Part shown: in pieces, positions 36,101 through 47,266 of the stretch
Layout of the letters: each line of letters opens with the position of its first letter
Position numbering within the stretch: the first letter of the stretch is position 1
NCBI GenBank assembly: GCA_022578605.1
Contig: MU394170.1
Span: forward strand, 1-52,384
DNA: 52,384 nt
From: Camillea tinctor
Taxonomy: Eukaryota > Ascomycota > Sordariomycetes > Xylariales > Xylariaceae
Direction: 5' to 3'
Notes under the pieces: generated by a model
What the model was told of the DNA's origin: nothing
The model's database searches: none
Seen by the model: the letters and a program-made list of their open reading frames with translations, nothing else
Made by a program: the position numbers and the translations under genes

Positions 36101-36937
36101 TATCAACGCCATCTCCGCCGAGGCCTAACCTCTAGCTAGGTCGCAATCTCCGTTGCTCAACTTACCCTTTTCAGAGCGAGACCCCAATGGTGCTGTAGCA
36201 GCTTCAACGAGGATTTGTTGTTGTTCTGACGGCAGGCTTATGGTTCCGCACTCCTCATAATATATAGCGAGAAGCGCATAATACCGATCCAGCACAGGTG
36301 TGATAGAAGCTGGTCTGCTCTTGATTATATTAATCAGAAGGCTGAGGAGAACTTGGGACGATTCCGAGTGACGTCTATACCAATAGATGATTAGTATAAT
36401 AAACCACAAGTTTGCCGAGAGGTAGAATGGGCGCCCATACTTTTCTAACGCTCCCACCAGTAGGCAAGCAAACCTATCCCAAGAACCTGACTGCCATCCT
36501 CCCGAACTAGTCGGCAGAGGTAGAGATGTGGGGGTGGGGCTAAGGAGATGTTGGGTGAATACATCTAAACGTTGCTGGTCATCTAGACGGGAGGCATCGA
36601 AGAAGACGAGGAGGAGAGAAAGGCCATTTGCTATGGGATCTTGGGTTGGTGAGGAGCCTGGTGAGCTGTAAAGATCATCGTATTCTCGGCGGCATTGCTC
36701 CTTGACGGTTTGGCGCCCTTTATGCCCCCTCCAAACTCTCTGGATGCGCTTGCTAGCTGCCAGCTCGTCCCGTTCTCGTTGGCGCTTTTCGCGTTCGGCC
36801 TGGGCGTTGGCTACAGTTTGGGAAGCACCAGACTTGGCAGGAGACCAACCCGAGGTTGCCCAGGGGTTTGTGTTTGGCTGGCCGCTGAGGTTGACGTTGC
36901 GAGGACGTCTCGACGTACCGGTGAAGGTTGGGAACAT
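33160..36937 (-). CDS. HUL5: HECT-type E3 ubiquitin ligase, HUL5/UBE3C family
   Basis: HUL5/UBE3C works with the proteasome to extend ubiquitin chains on bound or misfolded substrates. Exons: 36937-36166, 36021-35559 and 35503-33160. Introns are 144 and 55 nt, and the frame closes over 1192 residues. The IQ-like motif near the start (ASKRIQRVWRGHKGRQ, about 61-76) after a charged coiled stretch is the mark that separates this family from other HECT ligases. An acidic patch (EEDEDSSDAELD) precedes the HECT domain, which occupies roughly the last 380 residues. It includes GIDGGGVTKEFL, and the catalytic cysteine is in STSTCVNLLKLP at about residue 1160, 32 residues from the C-terminus as expected. 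Intron 2 uses the TCCAG acceptor at 35504; the AG six bases earlier breaks the frame. The 144-nt first intron is long for this window and could hide a small extra exon. Confidence 0.93.
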
Positions 36938-39100
36938 GGTGGATATGGATTATGGGTACTGGGTAATGGGAGATCGGCGGCGAGTAGGGAGGAGATGCAA
37001 GAGATTCCAAGGTTAGGTAGTTAAGGTAGGTGTGTATTTATTGTCCAGGTTGCAAGATGGCAACAAATCATCAAGCTTGCTTACAACCATGCATGAGCTA
37101 CCAGCATAACATCTCGACGGGTATTAGTGAGGGTTGATTGGGTTGCAGTCTAGTCTGGCAGAGGGCATATAAGCTACACCGGGTTAGATACTTTGAATAG
37201 AGTATAGAATGACTTACTGCGGCAGATAGTATTGAACAATAACGAGTTTCATGAGCGTGGTAGTGAAGGAGTAAGTTGGAAAATAGTGTAGTGTTTTTTG
37301 CGCAAATGGAGTTGTTGCGCATTTGCGTGAACTGGAGTTGGGAACATTTCAAGAAGGCAGCGCAAGTGTGAGGTCAGCAAGCTGCTATAACAGGCACAAT
37401 CCCTATCGATAGGTAGGTACACTTACCTAATATCAGGTAGATGGTTCTCTTACTTTCTACCTAGGTACCTAATAAGCATATGCTTCAGGCGATTTTTAGT
37501 GCATTTTGCTGGGTCATGTTGCGTAACTCTCACGGCGGGCATTTTTGGCCTATGGCGTCAGTTGCCGTGGGGCTTGTCTTGGCTTTGTCCCTCCGTCTGC
37601 ATGCATTATGTGCGATATCTCCGGAGCTTGCCAGTTTGCTATGTAGGTACCTAGGTACGGAGTAAAGTACATACATATAGTATACATACATATATGGCTG
37701 CATGGGTAAACTTGAAATAAGGTACGTAAGGTAGGTACGATAACCCTACCTACTATGTAGGTACTATGTATCTATTTTACCTTTACCCTTTACCCTTTAC
37801 CCTTTACCTTCTTTCACCTTTAATTGATTATGATTATGATCATGATTAAATAATAACAGGTAGGAACGACAGAAGCTTAGAATTTTAGAACTTTCCTTGG
37901 ACCCTCACGGCCACCCCCGATAGGTGTGCATGTATGTACGTATGTATTTATGTACATGTAGCTTACTTGTACCTACTTGTCCACTGTAGGTATTAATGGA
38001 CAGATTCAATTCATGCAATTAATCACAACCAATCCTTAATGCTTGATTTTTACCAGCCATTAATCATTATTACCATTGGTCCAGCATATTTTTCTGCTGT
38101 CCTACCTCATCTTGTTAAAATAAGGAGTGGTGATTGACACGTATTTTGAAGCATACCTACATATGGATCACCAGGTATGCCAAATGTACAGCTGGTAAAT
38201 ATGTTAGTAATACTACTAGTAAGGTATATAATGAAAGTGCTTGCAGAAGCGATTTGTGTAAAATGGGATCTATATCTTGTACATGTGAAAAGCAGATAAC
38301 GTGCGATAAGAATAAACCTTGGTCTTGTACTACCAACCAATACCTGCTATATATAAAACTTCATGGTGCTGCATGACTCGAGTTGACTGGCAACTAGTAC
38401 TAATAATTGACTTATTAGCAACTTAACCTGAACACTGATGGTTAAGGATTTGTTTGTAGTTATACACATAAAAAGGAATTTGTGATGAGAGCATATACCA
38501 GCATTAGTACCAACTACCTATTTAATACCTATATTAACTTTCAGAATAGGTATCAAACATGCGCCCTCCTTGTGCTACTGCACTAAGTAACTAACTTAGC
38601 TTATTGCACTCAGAGTTGAGTTCTTTTTTTTTCCCTCTCCCTTTTGTGTGTGTGTGTGTGTGGGTGTGGGTGTGGTTCTTTGTGTACTCAATCATGACCT
38701 TGGTGGTATGTATTTCTCCGGAAACAATTATATGTACCTATATGGAGTGAGTTTTCCTAGCCCTTAATAAAGTTATTACCTACATGTACGAATAATGTAC
38801 TCTACATATGTGTAATTATGCAATTGGGTACATGATGACTGTACCTGCTCTGAAATGGGAAGTTTCTATACAAGAAAAGAATCAAAAAGGCATAAGAAGG
38901 CTCCTGTGGTTTGGTGGTTTACCGTAGGGTGTAACATCATATATACATGTCAAATGTAAGGTGGTGATTAATTTGGGAAATAGGCAAGGTATGTAAGGTT
39001 TTTGTCCTCCCTCAGTCCCTGTCCAGGTGCCGAGTTAAATTGAGTGCTAGGTACATGGTGTTGCCAGGTAAATATGGTAGTATGATCAGGTACTCCGAGC
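36938..39100. other. Divergent intergenic region between HUL5 and PAB1
   Basis: HUL5 and PAB1 are transcribed away from each other, so both promoters lie here. The stretch is rich in TAGGTACCT-type words. It has an inverted repeat (CGCAAATG at 37301-37308 and CATTTGCG at 37320-37327), a CCCTTTA tandem tract, and a GT repeat (about 38645-38675). No coding frame is supported; frames at 37480, 38107 and 38134 lack motifs. Confidence 0.55.
37774..37812. repeat. Short tandem tract of CCCTTTA units
   Basis: About four to five copies of a 7-base unit (TTTACCC), slightly degenerate at both edges. The unit resembles but is not the fungal telomere repeat (CCCTAA). A plain microsatellite is more likely than an old telomere seam. 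Confidence 0.8.
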
Positions 39101-39854
39101 TGTATTATTCTTTGTGGACCCACTCTTTTCCCGTTGAAATTTTTTTTTTCGCCTGTGGTGTGCCTCTGTCTGCAAGTGTGGTTGTCTAGGTTAGTTGGTC
39201 TTCGCGACTAGAAACACAAAAATTCTATTTCTGCAGGCCCCCAGGGACCCTCCTCCTCTCTTCCTTTTCCCTTTTTTTTTTCTCTTCTCAACGACTTGAC
39301 AATTTTATCCGCCATCTCGTCACCCATAAAAATCCAGAAAAGAGATTCAGTTATAAAGTACGTTCTGTTCCAGTTCGTACTTCATTTCTGTTCTCGCCAA
39401 ATTTATTCAGAACAAAAAAAAAAGCACAAAAAAATCAGAAAACCCCAAAAAACCCCATACATCCCAAACTCCTCATACCTACTACTACTCCTACTATATC
39501 CTCCTACTTCTCTACTTCTACTCCTACTTTACCCCCCCTACCTCAACCTCTTTTTTCTTTCTTTACAGACTCAGGTTCTGTTTGATCCGTCCTCTTGACG
39601 AACAAACCCCAAAATAAATCTGTCCTTTGTTTCCTGAATAGGTTTTGTCGCCGACGATCCACCCTGTTCAACCCCTCCTCCAAAGACTTTTTCCCAATCA
39701 TCTTGGTTTGGTCTTGTGATCCTTGTTACCATTCCTCCTCCCAGTCTTTGAGGTCTTGACAACTTACCTTTGTCTCCCGTTGGACTTCATCTTCTCGTGG
39801 ATATTTCCTGATCCCCGAGAGATTTCGGCTTCTTCTACCTATTTCGGTTGTTTG
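39090..39854 (+). promoter_or_regulatory. ATG-free promoter/leader region of PAB1
   Basis: The plus strand has no ATG over more than 700 bases up to the leader intron donor, although the stretch is not of extreme composition. CT-rich tracts (39247-39290) are plausible start-site sequence, so transcription probably begins near 39250-39300. The ATGs that occur between here and the start codon lie inside the predicted leader intron and would be removed by splicing. Confidence 0.5.
39411..39458 (+). promoter_or_regulatory. A-rich tract in the PAB1 leader, possible PABP autoregulatory site
   Basis: Several A runs (an A11 run, A7, A4, A6) separated by short GC or CCCC pieces lie in the predicted 5' leader. 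In animals, poly(A)-binding-protein mRNAs carry an A-rich leader element that the protein binds to repress its own translation. Here the parallel rests on sequence and position alone. It may instead be simple low-complexity leader. Confidence 0.35.
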
Positions 39855-40048
39855 GTATGTACTTCGCTTTGGAAAGCCCCTCTTGGTTTGCGCATCTGGA
39901 ATTCTTCAACATTTTGCATATGCCAACGCACCCTCCCCTTCCCTCCCCCTTAGTCACCCTATCCTCCTATTATTTTCCATTTCTTTTTTTCCCCTGGCAG
40001 CAGCTATATTTGACTGCTTTGGTTGCTAACTCTAGATTTCTCCGTTAG
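39855..40048 (+). other. Predicted 5'-UTR intron of PAB1
   Basis: The donor GTATGT at 39855, the branch site GCTAAC at 40025-40030 and the acceptor TTAG at 40047-40048 are all close to consensus. A nearer CTAG (40034-40035) is only six bases past the branch point. Removing the intron leaves a 23-base exon piece before the PAB1 ATG and deletes all upstream ATGs. Confidence 0.6.
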
Positions 40049-40071
40049 AGAAGTCATTTATTTTCTGAACC

Positions 40072-42464
40072 ATGTCTTCCGCCATTGCCCCCGGCGCTGT
40101 TGACCAGCTTGCCGCTGACCTTGGCAACGCCTCTCTGAACGGCGGTGATGCTAAGCCTGCTTCCATCAACACTAATATCGCTACCGATCCCCATGGCGAT
40201 GAGCCCGACACTGCTGGCCCAACTCCCAGCTCGGCCCAGACCCCCCATCCTGCCGCCTCTGCTTCCCTTTACGTCGGCGAGCTCGATCCCTCTGTCACTG
40301 AAGCCATGCTTTTCGAGCTTTTCTCCCAGATTGGCTCCGTCGCTTCCATCCGCGTTTGCCGTGATGCTGTCACTCGCCGTTCTCTTGGCTATGCCTATGT
40401 CAACTACAACACCACTTCTGATGGAGAGCGCGCTCTCGAGGAGTTGAACTACACCCAGATTAAGGGCCGTCCTTGCCGTATTATGTGGTCTCAGCGTGAC
40501 CCCAATCTACGCAAGAGCGGTCAGGGAAATATCTTTATCAAGAACCTGGATGCTGCCATTGACAACAAGGCTCTCCATGACACTTTTGCTGCTTTTGGTA
40601 ACATCTTGAGCTGCAAGGTTGCGCAGGACGAGAATGGCAACTCCAAGGGTTACGGTTTCGTTCACTACGAGACTGATGAGGCTGCTGCTGCCGCCATCAA
40701 GCATGTCAATGGCATGTTGCTGAACGAAAAGAAGGTCTATGTTGGCCACCACATCCCCAAGAAGGATCGCCAGAGCAAGTTTGAGGAGATGAAGGCCAAC
40801 TTCACCAACGTCTATGTGAAGAACATCAGCCCCGACACCAGCGATGACGACTTCCGTGAGCTGTTTGAGAGGTTCGGAGACGTCACTTCTTCTTCATTGG
40901 CTCGTGACAGTGACGGAAAGTCCCGTGGCTTCGGATTCGTCAACTACACGACCCACGAGAGCGCGGCTAAAGCAGTTGAGGATTTGAACGGAAAAGATTT
41001 CCAGGGTCAGGACCTTTATGTTGGCCGTGCTCAGAAGAAGCACGAGCGTGAGGAGGAGCTACGCAAGTCCTACGAGGCCGCCCGGCAGGAGAAGGCCAAC
41101 AAGTACCAGGGCGTCAACCTGTACATCAAGAACCTCGATGACGAAGTTGATGATGACAAGTTGCGTCAGATGTTCTCCGAATTCGGACCCATCACTTCGG
41201 CCAAGGTCATGCGTGACAGCCTAAGCGACAGTGATGATGATAAGGATGGAAAGGATAAGGAGAACCAGAAGGACTCCAGTGACGAGTCCAAGGAGGAGGG
41301 TGACAAGAAGGAGAAGAAGTCGGACAGGAAGCTTGGAAAGAGCAAGGGCTTTGGATTTGTCTGCTTTGCCAACCCCGATGATGCCACCAAGGCGGTTGGC
41401 GACATGAACCAGCGCATGTTCAACGGGAAGCCTCTGTATGTTGCCCTTGCTCAGCGCAAGGACGTCCGAAAGAGCCAGCTTGAGGCTAGTATCCAAGCTC
41501 GCAACCAACTCCGGATGCAGCAGGCGGCCGCTGCTGCTGGCATGCCCCAGCCCTACGGTATGCAACCCCCTGTCTTCTACCCTACAGGTCAGCAGCCAGG
41601 TTTCCCTCCCCAGGGCGGGAGAGGAATCCCGTTCCCCGGAGGAATAGGTATGCCGGGAGTTCAGGGTGGTCGACCTGGCCAATTCAACCCTGCTGGCTAC
41701 GGCGGTCCTCAGGCTGGTCGCAACGGGGCCATGCCACAACAAATGCCCCCCAACGTTTACCTGCCTGGACAGTTCCCTCCTGGTGGTCCTTACCCTCAGC
41801 CAGGTAACCCTCAGTTTATGGCAGCAGCCGCGATGGCCCAAGTTCAACAGGCTACTCTCGGTGGTGGCCGAGGTGTTCCAGCCGGTCGCGGACCGATGCA
41901 GGGAATGCCTGCGAACATGGGCATGCAGGGTGTCGGTGGTCCCGGAGGCATGCCCGGTTACCCTCCTAACTCTCGGCAGGGTGGCCCGCCCGCCCGTGGT
42001 GGACCGAACAACCGCAATGGCCAGATGGGTCAGTTCCCTCCTCAGGGTGGACGCGGAATGCCCGCTCAGCAGATCAGTGGCGCCCCCAGTGTGCAGCAGG
42101 ACTTGACCTCGGCCTCGCTGCTTCAGCAGCAGCTCCAGGCGCACTCGAATAACCCCCAACACCAGAAGCAGCTGCTTGGTGAGCTCATTTTCCCTAAGAT
42201 CTCGGCCATCCAGCCTGAGCTGGCAGGAAAGATCACTGGTATGCTTCTGGAGATGGATAACCAGGAACTTGTCAACCTGTAAGTTTTAACCCCTATACAC
42301 TAATGTCGCATCAACTGCTAATACCCGATATCAGTATTGAGGATGAAGTTTCGCTTCGCTCCAAGGTGGACGAAGCCCTAGCTGTCTACGATGACTACAT
42401 CAAGAACAACCAGGGCGAGCCCGAGGGTGCTAAGAAGGAGGAGAAGGCCGAGGATAAGGCTTAA
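40072..42464 (+). CDS. PAB1: Polyadenylate-binding protein PAB1
   Basis: Binds mRNA poly(A) tails and links them to translation initiation and deadenylation. Exons 40072-42278 and 42335-42464 close the frame over 778 residues; the 56-nt intron (GTAAGT, ATATCAG) splits a Leu codon inside the MLLE domain. Four RRMs are visible: about 64-142 ([21 protein letters not shown]), 152-229 ([18 protein letters not shown]), 245-322 ([20 protein letters not shown]) and 348-466 ([15 protein letters not shown]). RRM4 carries an inserted acidic/lysine-rich loop of about 45 residues ([17 protein letters not shown]), known from filamentous-fungal PABPs, before KGFGFVCF. A Gly/Pro/Met/Gln-rich linker follows, then the MLLE domain (about 683-755, [14 protein letters not shown]) and a Lys/Glu tail. 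Codon usage is strongly biased, as expected for an abundant protein. The start codon context is good (accATGt). Confidence 0.97.
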
Positions 42465-45400
42465 TGTCGTATTGATCATGTGTTATGTACCGTCCCTCTG
42501 AAGACGAGGCAGAGTTCATTATGATCGGTATGGTTCTCTCTTCTTTTTGTTTTTCTTTTATTTTTCTTTTATGCTTTACATCATTGGCTCCTCTGGTTCA
42601 TGGCCAGGTGGAGGAGTCGATATTTGCGCAATGGGTTTCGGAAAAGTTCCTGATGATACCGGCTCTACGACATGGATGTTATTTGCATTCTTTGCACATT
42701 TCATCTATTATGCTCTCTACGAACGACACTCTTCTCGATGTGGGGACGGATCTCTATTGCATGTTTTCCGTCCTGCTCGGGAAATCCACATATTACTCTC
42801 ATGTATTGATAGACTACCTGCTCACTGGTTGATGGACTGGCTGGATGCAAGGGCTTCACTCAACAGGCGTTTTACGGTCACGATCGGTCAGCTGCATGGT
42901 CTCTGCCTGACACGGAAATGGAATTTGGCGGCACCAATGATTCTGACCTAAATACCCCTTATGGTTGCCGGTGGGAGAATTCCGTGATAGCAGAAGTTAC
43001 TTGCAATATGAACTTCTGGTAATAAACAAAAGTGATTATTTCATAAATTAGGCTAGCCCAACGATATTGTGCATGTGATTGTGAATTCGCCAGCGGAAAG
43101 TAGTGTCCTGACGGGGGACTTTTATTATTGTTAAAAGGCTAGACGCTAGGTCTGTAGTGTGAGATGGTGTTGGGGCGATCTAGAGTCTGGTGGAAGCCGA
43201 TTACGTAGAGGAGCGTGGGGGTTAGTTAGGGGTCACACAGCCGCATCTCGGAAAAGCTGTGCCGGATCATCATCACTCTAGGTGCCACAAGGCTGATCTC
43301 TGTAGATATCGATTATTGGTAAAGGGGGTTTTGGTTCCTCCTTGCTATCGTATAGGCACTAGGCAAGCCTATTGGGGATGATAATTTCGTTTACATCTGG
43401 AAGACAGAACTATCTGTTTCTATTTCTGTTTATTGGGGAGTTGGTACATATAGGTTCTAAAGCATCTATGGCGCGTAGGACGTCTGGAGTGCCCAAGGGC
43501 GAGCCAGAAGGTACAGAGGGGAGAAATGCACAATATCACCACACACACACACACACATACACACACATAATCGAGATACCCGCCTCGGTAGGTAGATATG
43601 GGGGTATACCAATTGTTTGATGTCGTTTGCATGTGATTCAATGCTATTTCTTACTTCCACCCCATATCCCCACCCCCTCTATATATACATATATATAAAT
43701 ATATATCAAGAGCAGTTAGCGTTTGCTTTTGCTTTTGTTTTTACCATATATCATAACGAGGATACCGTTGCTACTTTGGCGGGCAATGGCTTATTGTATA
43801 CTAGGAAACATGCCTAGGTTATACATATGTACTTAGATATGTATTCTGGATCTGGGCAGACTGGGTAAGCAGGCTGGCTGCCGATGGAGAAAAGAATATG
43901 CTGTGTACACATGTTGAGGCTGGCTGGGCTTGGAAGTATGCAGAATTTTCTCCTCCTCTTTTTCTTTTTCTCTTCTTCCCCTCCCTTGAGGATTTACTTC
44001 GTGACAGCTCCAGTATAAGTATATATAGAGAAGGCTATATACTAACTCCTCATAGCTTCTAGGCTCCAATATTCATGCTATATACTAAGTATCTACGCAT
44101 ATGATATTTCCTGAGGCTCTTAGGTACTAGAAAGAGAAAGGAGATCCATGACATCAATGCTATTTACTTAAATAGAAAAGACAAAAGGCAAGAAAGGCCC
44201 AAGACAGTGGAGATATAGGGGGGGTGAGATAGGATAGCACGGCACGGAACGGCGCGTTGGCACGGAATAGTTCGTCGGGGTTAGCGAGGCTAGGCCAGGC
44301 GAAGAAAGAGGCTTTATTAGCCTTTGTGTGATGTGATATAAGCCAAGCCAACACTCATTATCGTCACCCAGCCGTCTTTCCCACTTTGCCTTTTGAATAG
44401 AAGACCCCCACACTCTCGGCCGGCAGAGAAGTTTCGAGCTTGAGATAGTTTTACTGCAAGAAACTCTGAAAAGAGGAAAAGGAAAAAATTCTTCTGAGCT
44501 GAGGAGTTGTGTATGTACCTGCCTACTAGTTTTTGACCAACTTAAGCATGTGCAAGAGCCTCATATTAACTTGTAGGCATGTATATATACCAACCACGCA
44601 CGGATAAACGGGATGAGTTATAGGGAACAGGTTATCTCGGAATTTAATCACGAACTAGAGAACGTATGTGCAAGATTAGCTGGGTACATACATTAGATCC
44701 CATCAACGTAAGCGGGAAAAAAAAACGCAGAGATGGACAGGGTTCATTGTTTTTCTCTTCGGCATTCTTATTTCCATTGGTCGGGACAGGAAAGAAGAAA
44801 AAAACTTTTCTGATGGTGGTTGTCCCTGACCCCGGAGCTCCCCGGCTCAGCTACTGGAGATAAACGTATAAGTCAAACCTAAGGACATCGAAGAAAGGGT
44901 GAAAGGCACTACATTACCAGCCAGTAAAAAAAAGAGGACCGATCGGGGCTGACGTTGAAACCTTTTTTTATTATTTTTGGGTTTTATTTGTGATTTGTAA
45001 CTACTCGCTCATAGGCCAATTGACCAACGATGCTTCCCCCGTGTGTAGATCTTGTAGGGGTTTGGCCGGTTTAGGTGTGACGATGTATGCAGGCCACGGT
45101 TGGAATAATCCTGCCACGGTGGTGGTGGTGATGCTGATGATTTTTTTTTTCATTTAGTAGCTTACACACACATACACCCAACCTATGGACATAATTTACC
45201 TAGGCTATGTTGTCGTTTTGTTGGTGTGGTGACAGTGGAACCTCTTCCACCTTGAACCTGGTATTCGCAACGACGTAAACGTGTATCGGTTGTTTATCAT
45301 TGTATGTATATAGACTTATAGGAGGTAGATACTAGTATAGGTCTTATACTTTTTTACTTACGTATGTTTTAACACGTAAAAGTGGTTCGATATTATAGGT

Positions 45401-46754
45401 AATAAGTTTGCATTGTAGGTATGTGTAGTACGGCATGCTGCATACCTACTTACCTACTGTATACAGACATTACATGATTATCTCTCATGCTGGAAGAGAT
45501 GATAAATCATGATTGACATTTATAAGAAAGCCAAGAGAGCAAAAGGCTTGAAGAATGCCAAGAAACGGCAAAGCTTAGACTAGGTACACTACCTAACCTA
45601 AGCTAGAATCTAGGTTATAGGAGGTATCGGCTTTCCTGTCTTAGATCATTTGTTACTTGAAGGGTCGCATGGACTTGATGATAATTGGTTATCAGCTTAA
45701 CGGAAAGTTTCTTTTATTTCTATTTTTTTTTTCACTTTTCTTTTGGCAGGTTTATTCTGATAGGTGACTCGGATTAGTTATAGTGTGGGTGGGTTGGTAA
45801 GAGGAAGGAGAAGGAGGAAAGCTATAGGTTAGTGAATATTCTGTACTTCGTAGTGTACAATACATACCTACATAAGAGACCTCAGGGCAGACCCCGGACC
45901 CCTGATTCCTGTAACCCACCTACATGCTTAGGTATTGGTGGTAGCGTGGAATATTGCAACCCAATGCATCAGGGCAACATGGATTCGAAAGTAAGCAGAA
46001 AAAAAAGAAAGCACAACTCCATAACCTTCACCCTCCTCTTTCTTTTTTCTCTTCTTCCTACAAAGACCCAAAGAAACTTCCCCCTTTTAGAATAAAGAAT
46101 AGAAGTTAGGAAAATAACTTTAAACAGGGCTAGACCCGGTAACAAAACGTTCTAAGGATCCACTTTTCGACAATCTACTACAGAAAACATACATTAGGTT
46201 TTACCTCTTGCATAGTACGTACCACGCACACTTCCTCACTAACAAGGCAACCTTCGTCAAAAGAACCATCCTCCCCTCTTTTCCTGACTGGAGTCATCAC
46301 CACTACTGAGCTTGGCACAGCAAAAGATCGCCTCTTCTTCCCAAATAACTTGCCGAGTTCCTGCATTCTCGTTTCAAATTGTCTGCTCAATTCTTTCGGC
46401 CTGTGATAAATTCAACTTGGCCAGGGTAGACAAATCTCCTGACTTATTCGCTACAAGTTGCATCTTATTATCTTTATTCCCGGAAACTGGTATTGTGATT
46501 TCTTTGCAGCTCTGACGCGGTCTGAGTCCCTCTTGATTATTCTTTTCTAGGGATAGAGGAGAGATAAAGAGGGAAAGGGTGAGAAGAGAAGCCAAGGACT
46601 CTAGAGTTAGCCATGAACTAGAGGAATTATACGAACACCAATTCAAAAGCGAAAACGAGAGAGAGAGATAGAGAGTGTGCGAGGTGAAGGAGACGAATAA
46701 GAAAAAAAAGAGAAAAACAAGAATCCCCCCTACGGTATATCCACGAACAATGCT
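42465..46754. other. Long intergenic region between PAB1 and the stress-domain gene
   Basis: More than 4 kb with no supportable gene. It starts with the PAB1 3' region; the two overlapping plus frames at 42485-42951 are judged accidental. A CA repeat lies at about 43539-43568, CT/GA tracts at 43950-43985, and an AT-rich palindromic TATATA stretch at 43678-43710. A pair of offset minus-strand frames at 46178-46646 is listed separately. Confidence 0.5.
46178..46646 (-). pseudogene. Possible frameshifted or unmodelled small gene
   Basis: Two minus-strand frames overlap by 17 bases around 46374-46390 with a one-base offset. Read through the offset, they give a continuous charged helical stretch (LAKLNLSQAERIEQ, then FETRMQELGKLFGKKRR, then VVVMTPVRKRG) that looks like a coiled coil. 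A GAG|GTAAAA site at about 46198 could be a donor. No further exon could be placed downstream. I do not recognise the protein. It could be a frameshifted relic, an assembly error in a real gene, or chance sequence in the upstream region of the next gene. Confidence 0.25.
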
Positions 46755-47266
46755 CTTCTACTCCTGTTGCAACCGAAGACCTCCAACGATTATCCCACGA
46801 TAGCATCGATCGAGAAAAAAAAACAATAGTCTTTGTGTTTTTTTTTATTATATCTTCACATTTTATTCAGCTTGAATTCTAACCGTCTCACTCGAAATAT
46901 CAAGCTACAGCTATCGAGCACACACTCACCCATACCCGCCCACACACACAGACACAGATACATACATAACCTACATACGCACCACGCCACACACCCATCA
47001 TACCCCAGCTTTGTCTACTACTAGTAGGCTCCACTACCATACTCGATCCTCGCCTCGATCCTTAAAACATTTGTCCGACTTCGAACTTTAACACCACTAC
47101 TACACTCCACAGGCCGAATCCCTAACACCCCTTGCTCGACCTCGCTCAACGCTCAACTACAACTACGACTACGACTACGACGACCACCACTTCCACTTGC
47201 CACCGTCACCGTCACCACAAGTATAGCTAGAAAAGTAACCTCAGATCACACAAGGTTTCCTTCATT
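46755..47266 (+). promoter_or_regulatory. ATG-free leader/promoter of the universal-stress-domain gene
   Basis: The plus strand lacks any ATG for over 500 bases before the start codon. The last part is C/A-rich and unstructured, with a CTACGA repeat (about 47155-47185) and CACCAC/CACCGT runs. This looks like a long leader suited to scanning ribosomes. No splice pair was convincing. Confidence 0.45.

Noticed and set aside
41221..42162. 313-codon open frame antisense to PAB1
   Set aside because: It is the shadow of a codon-biased, GC-rich coding exon. Its translation is Leu/Arg/Thr-rich without a domain, and PAB1 is certain on the other strand.
42485..42951. Overlapping 115- and 134-codon frames just after PAB1
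   Set aside because: They lie in the expected PAB1 3'-UTR, overlap each other in two frames and show no motifs, apart from a hydrophobic stretch encoded by a T-rich tract.
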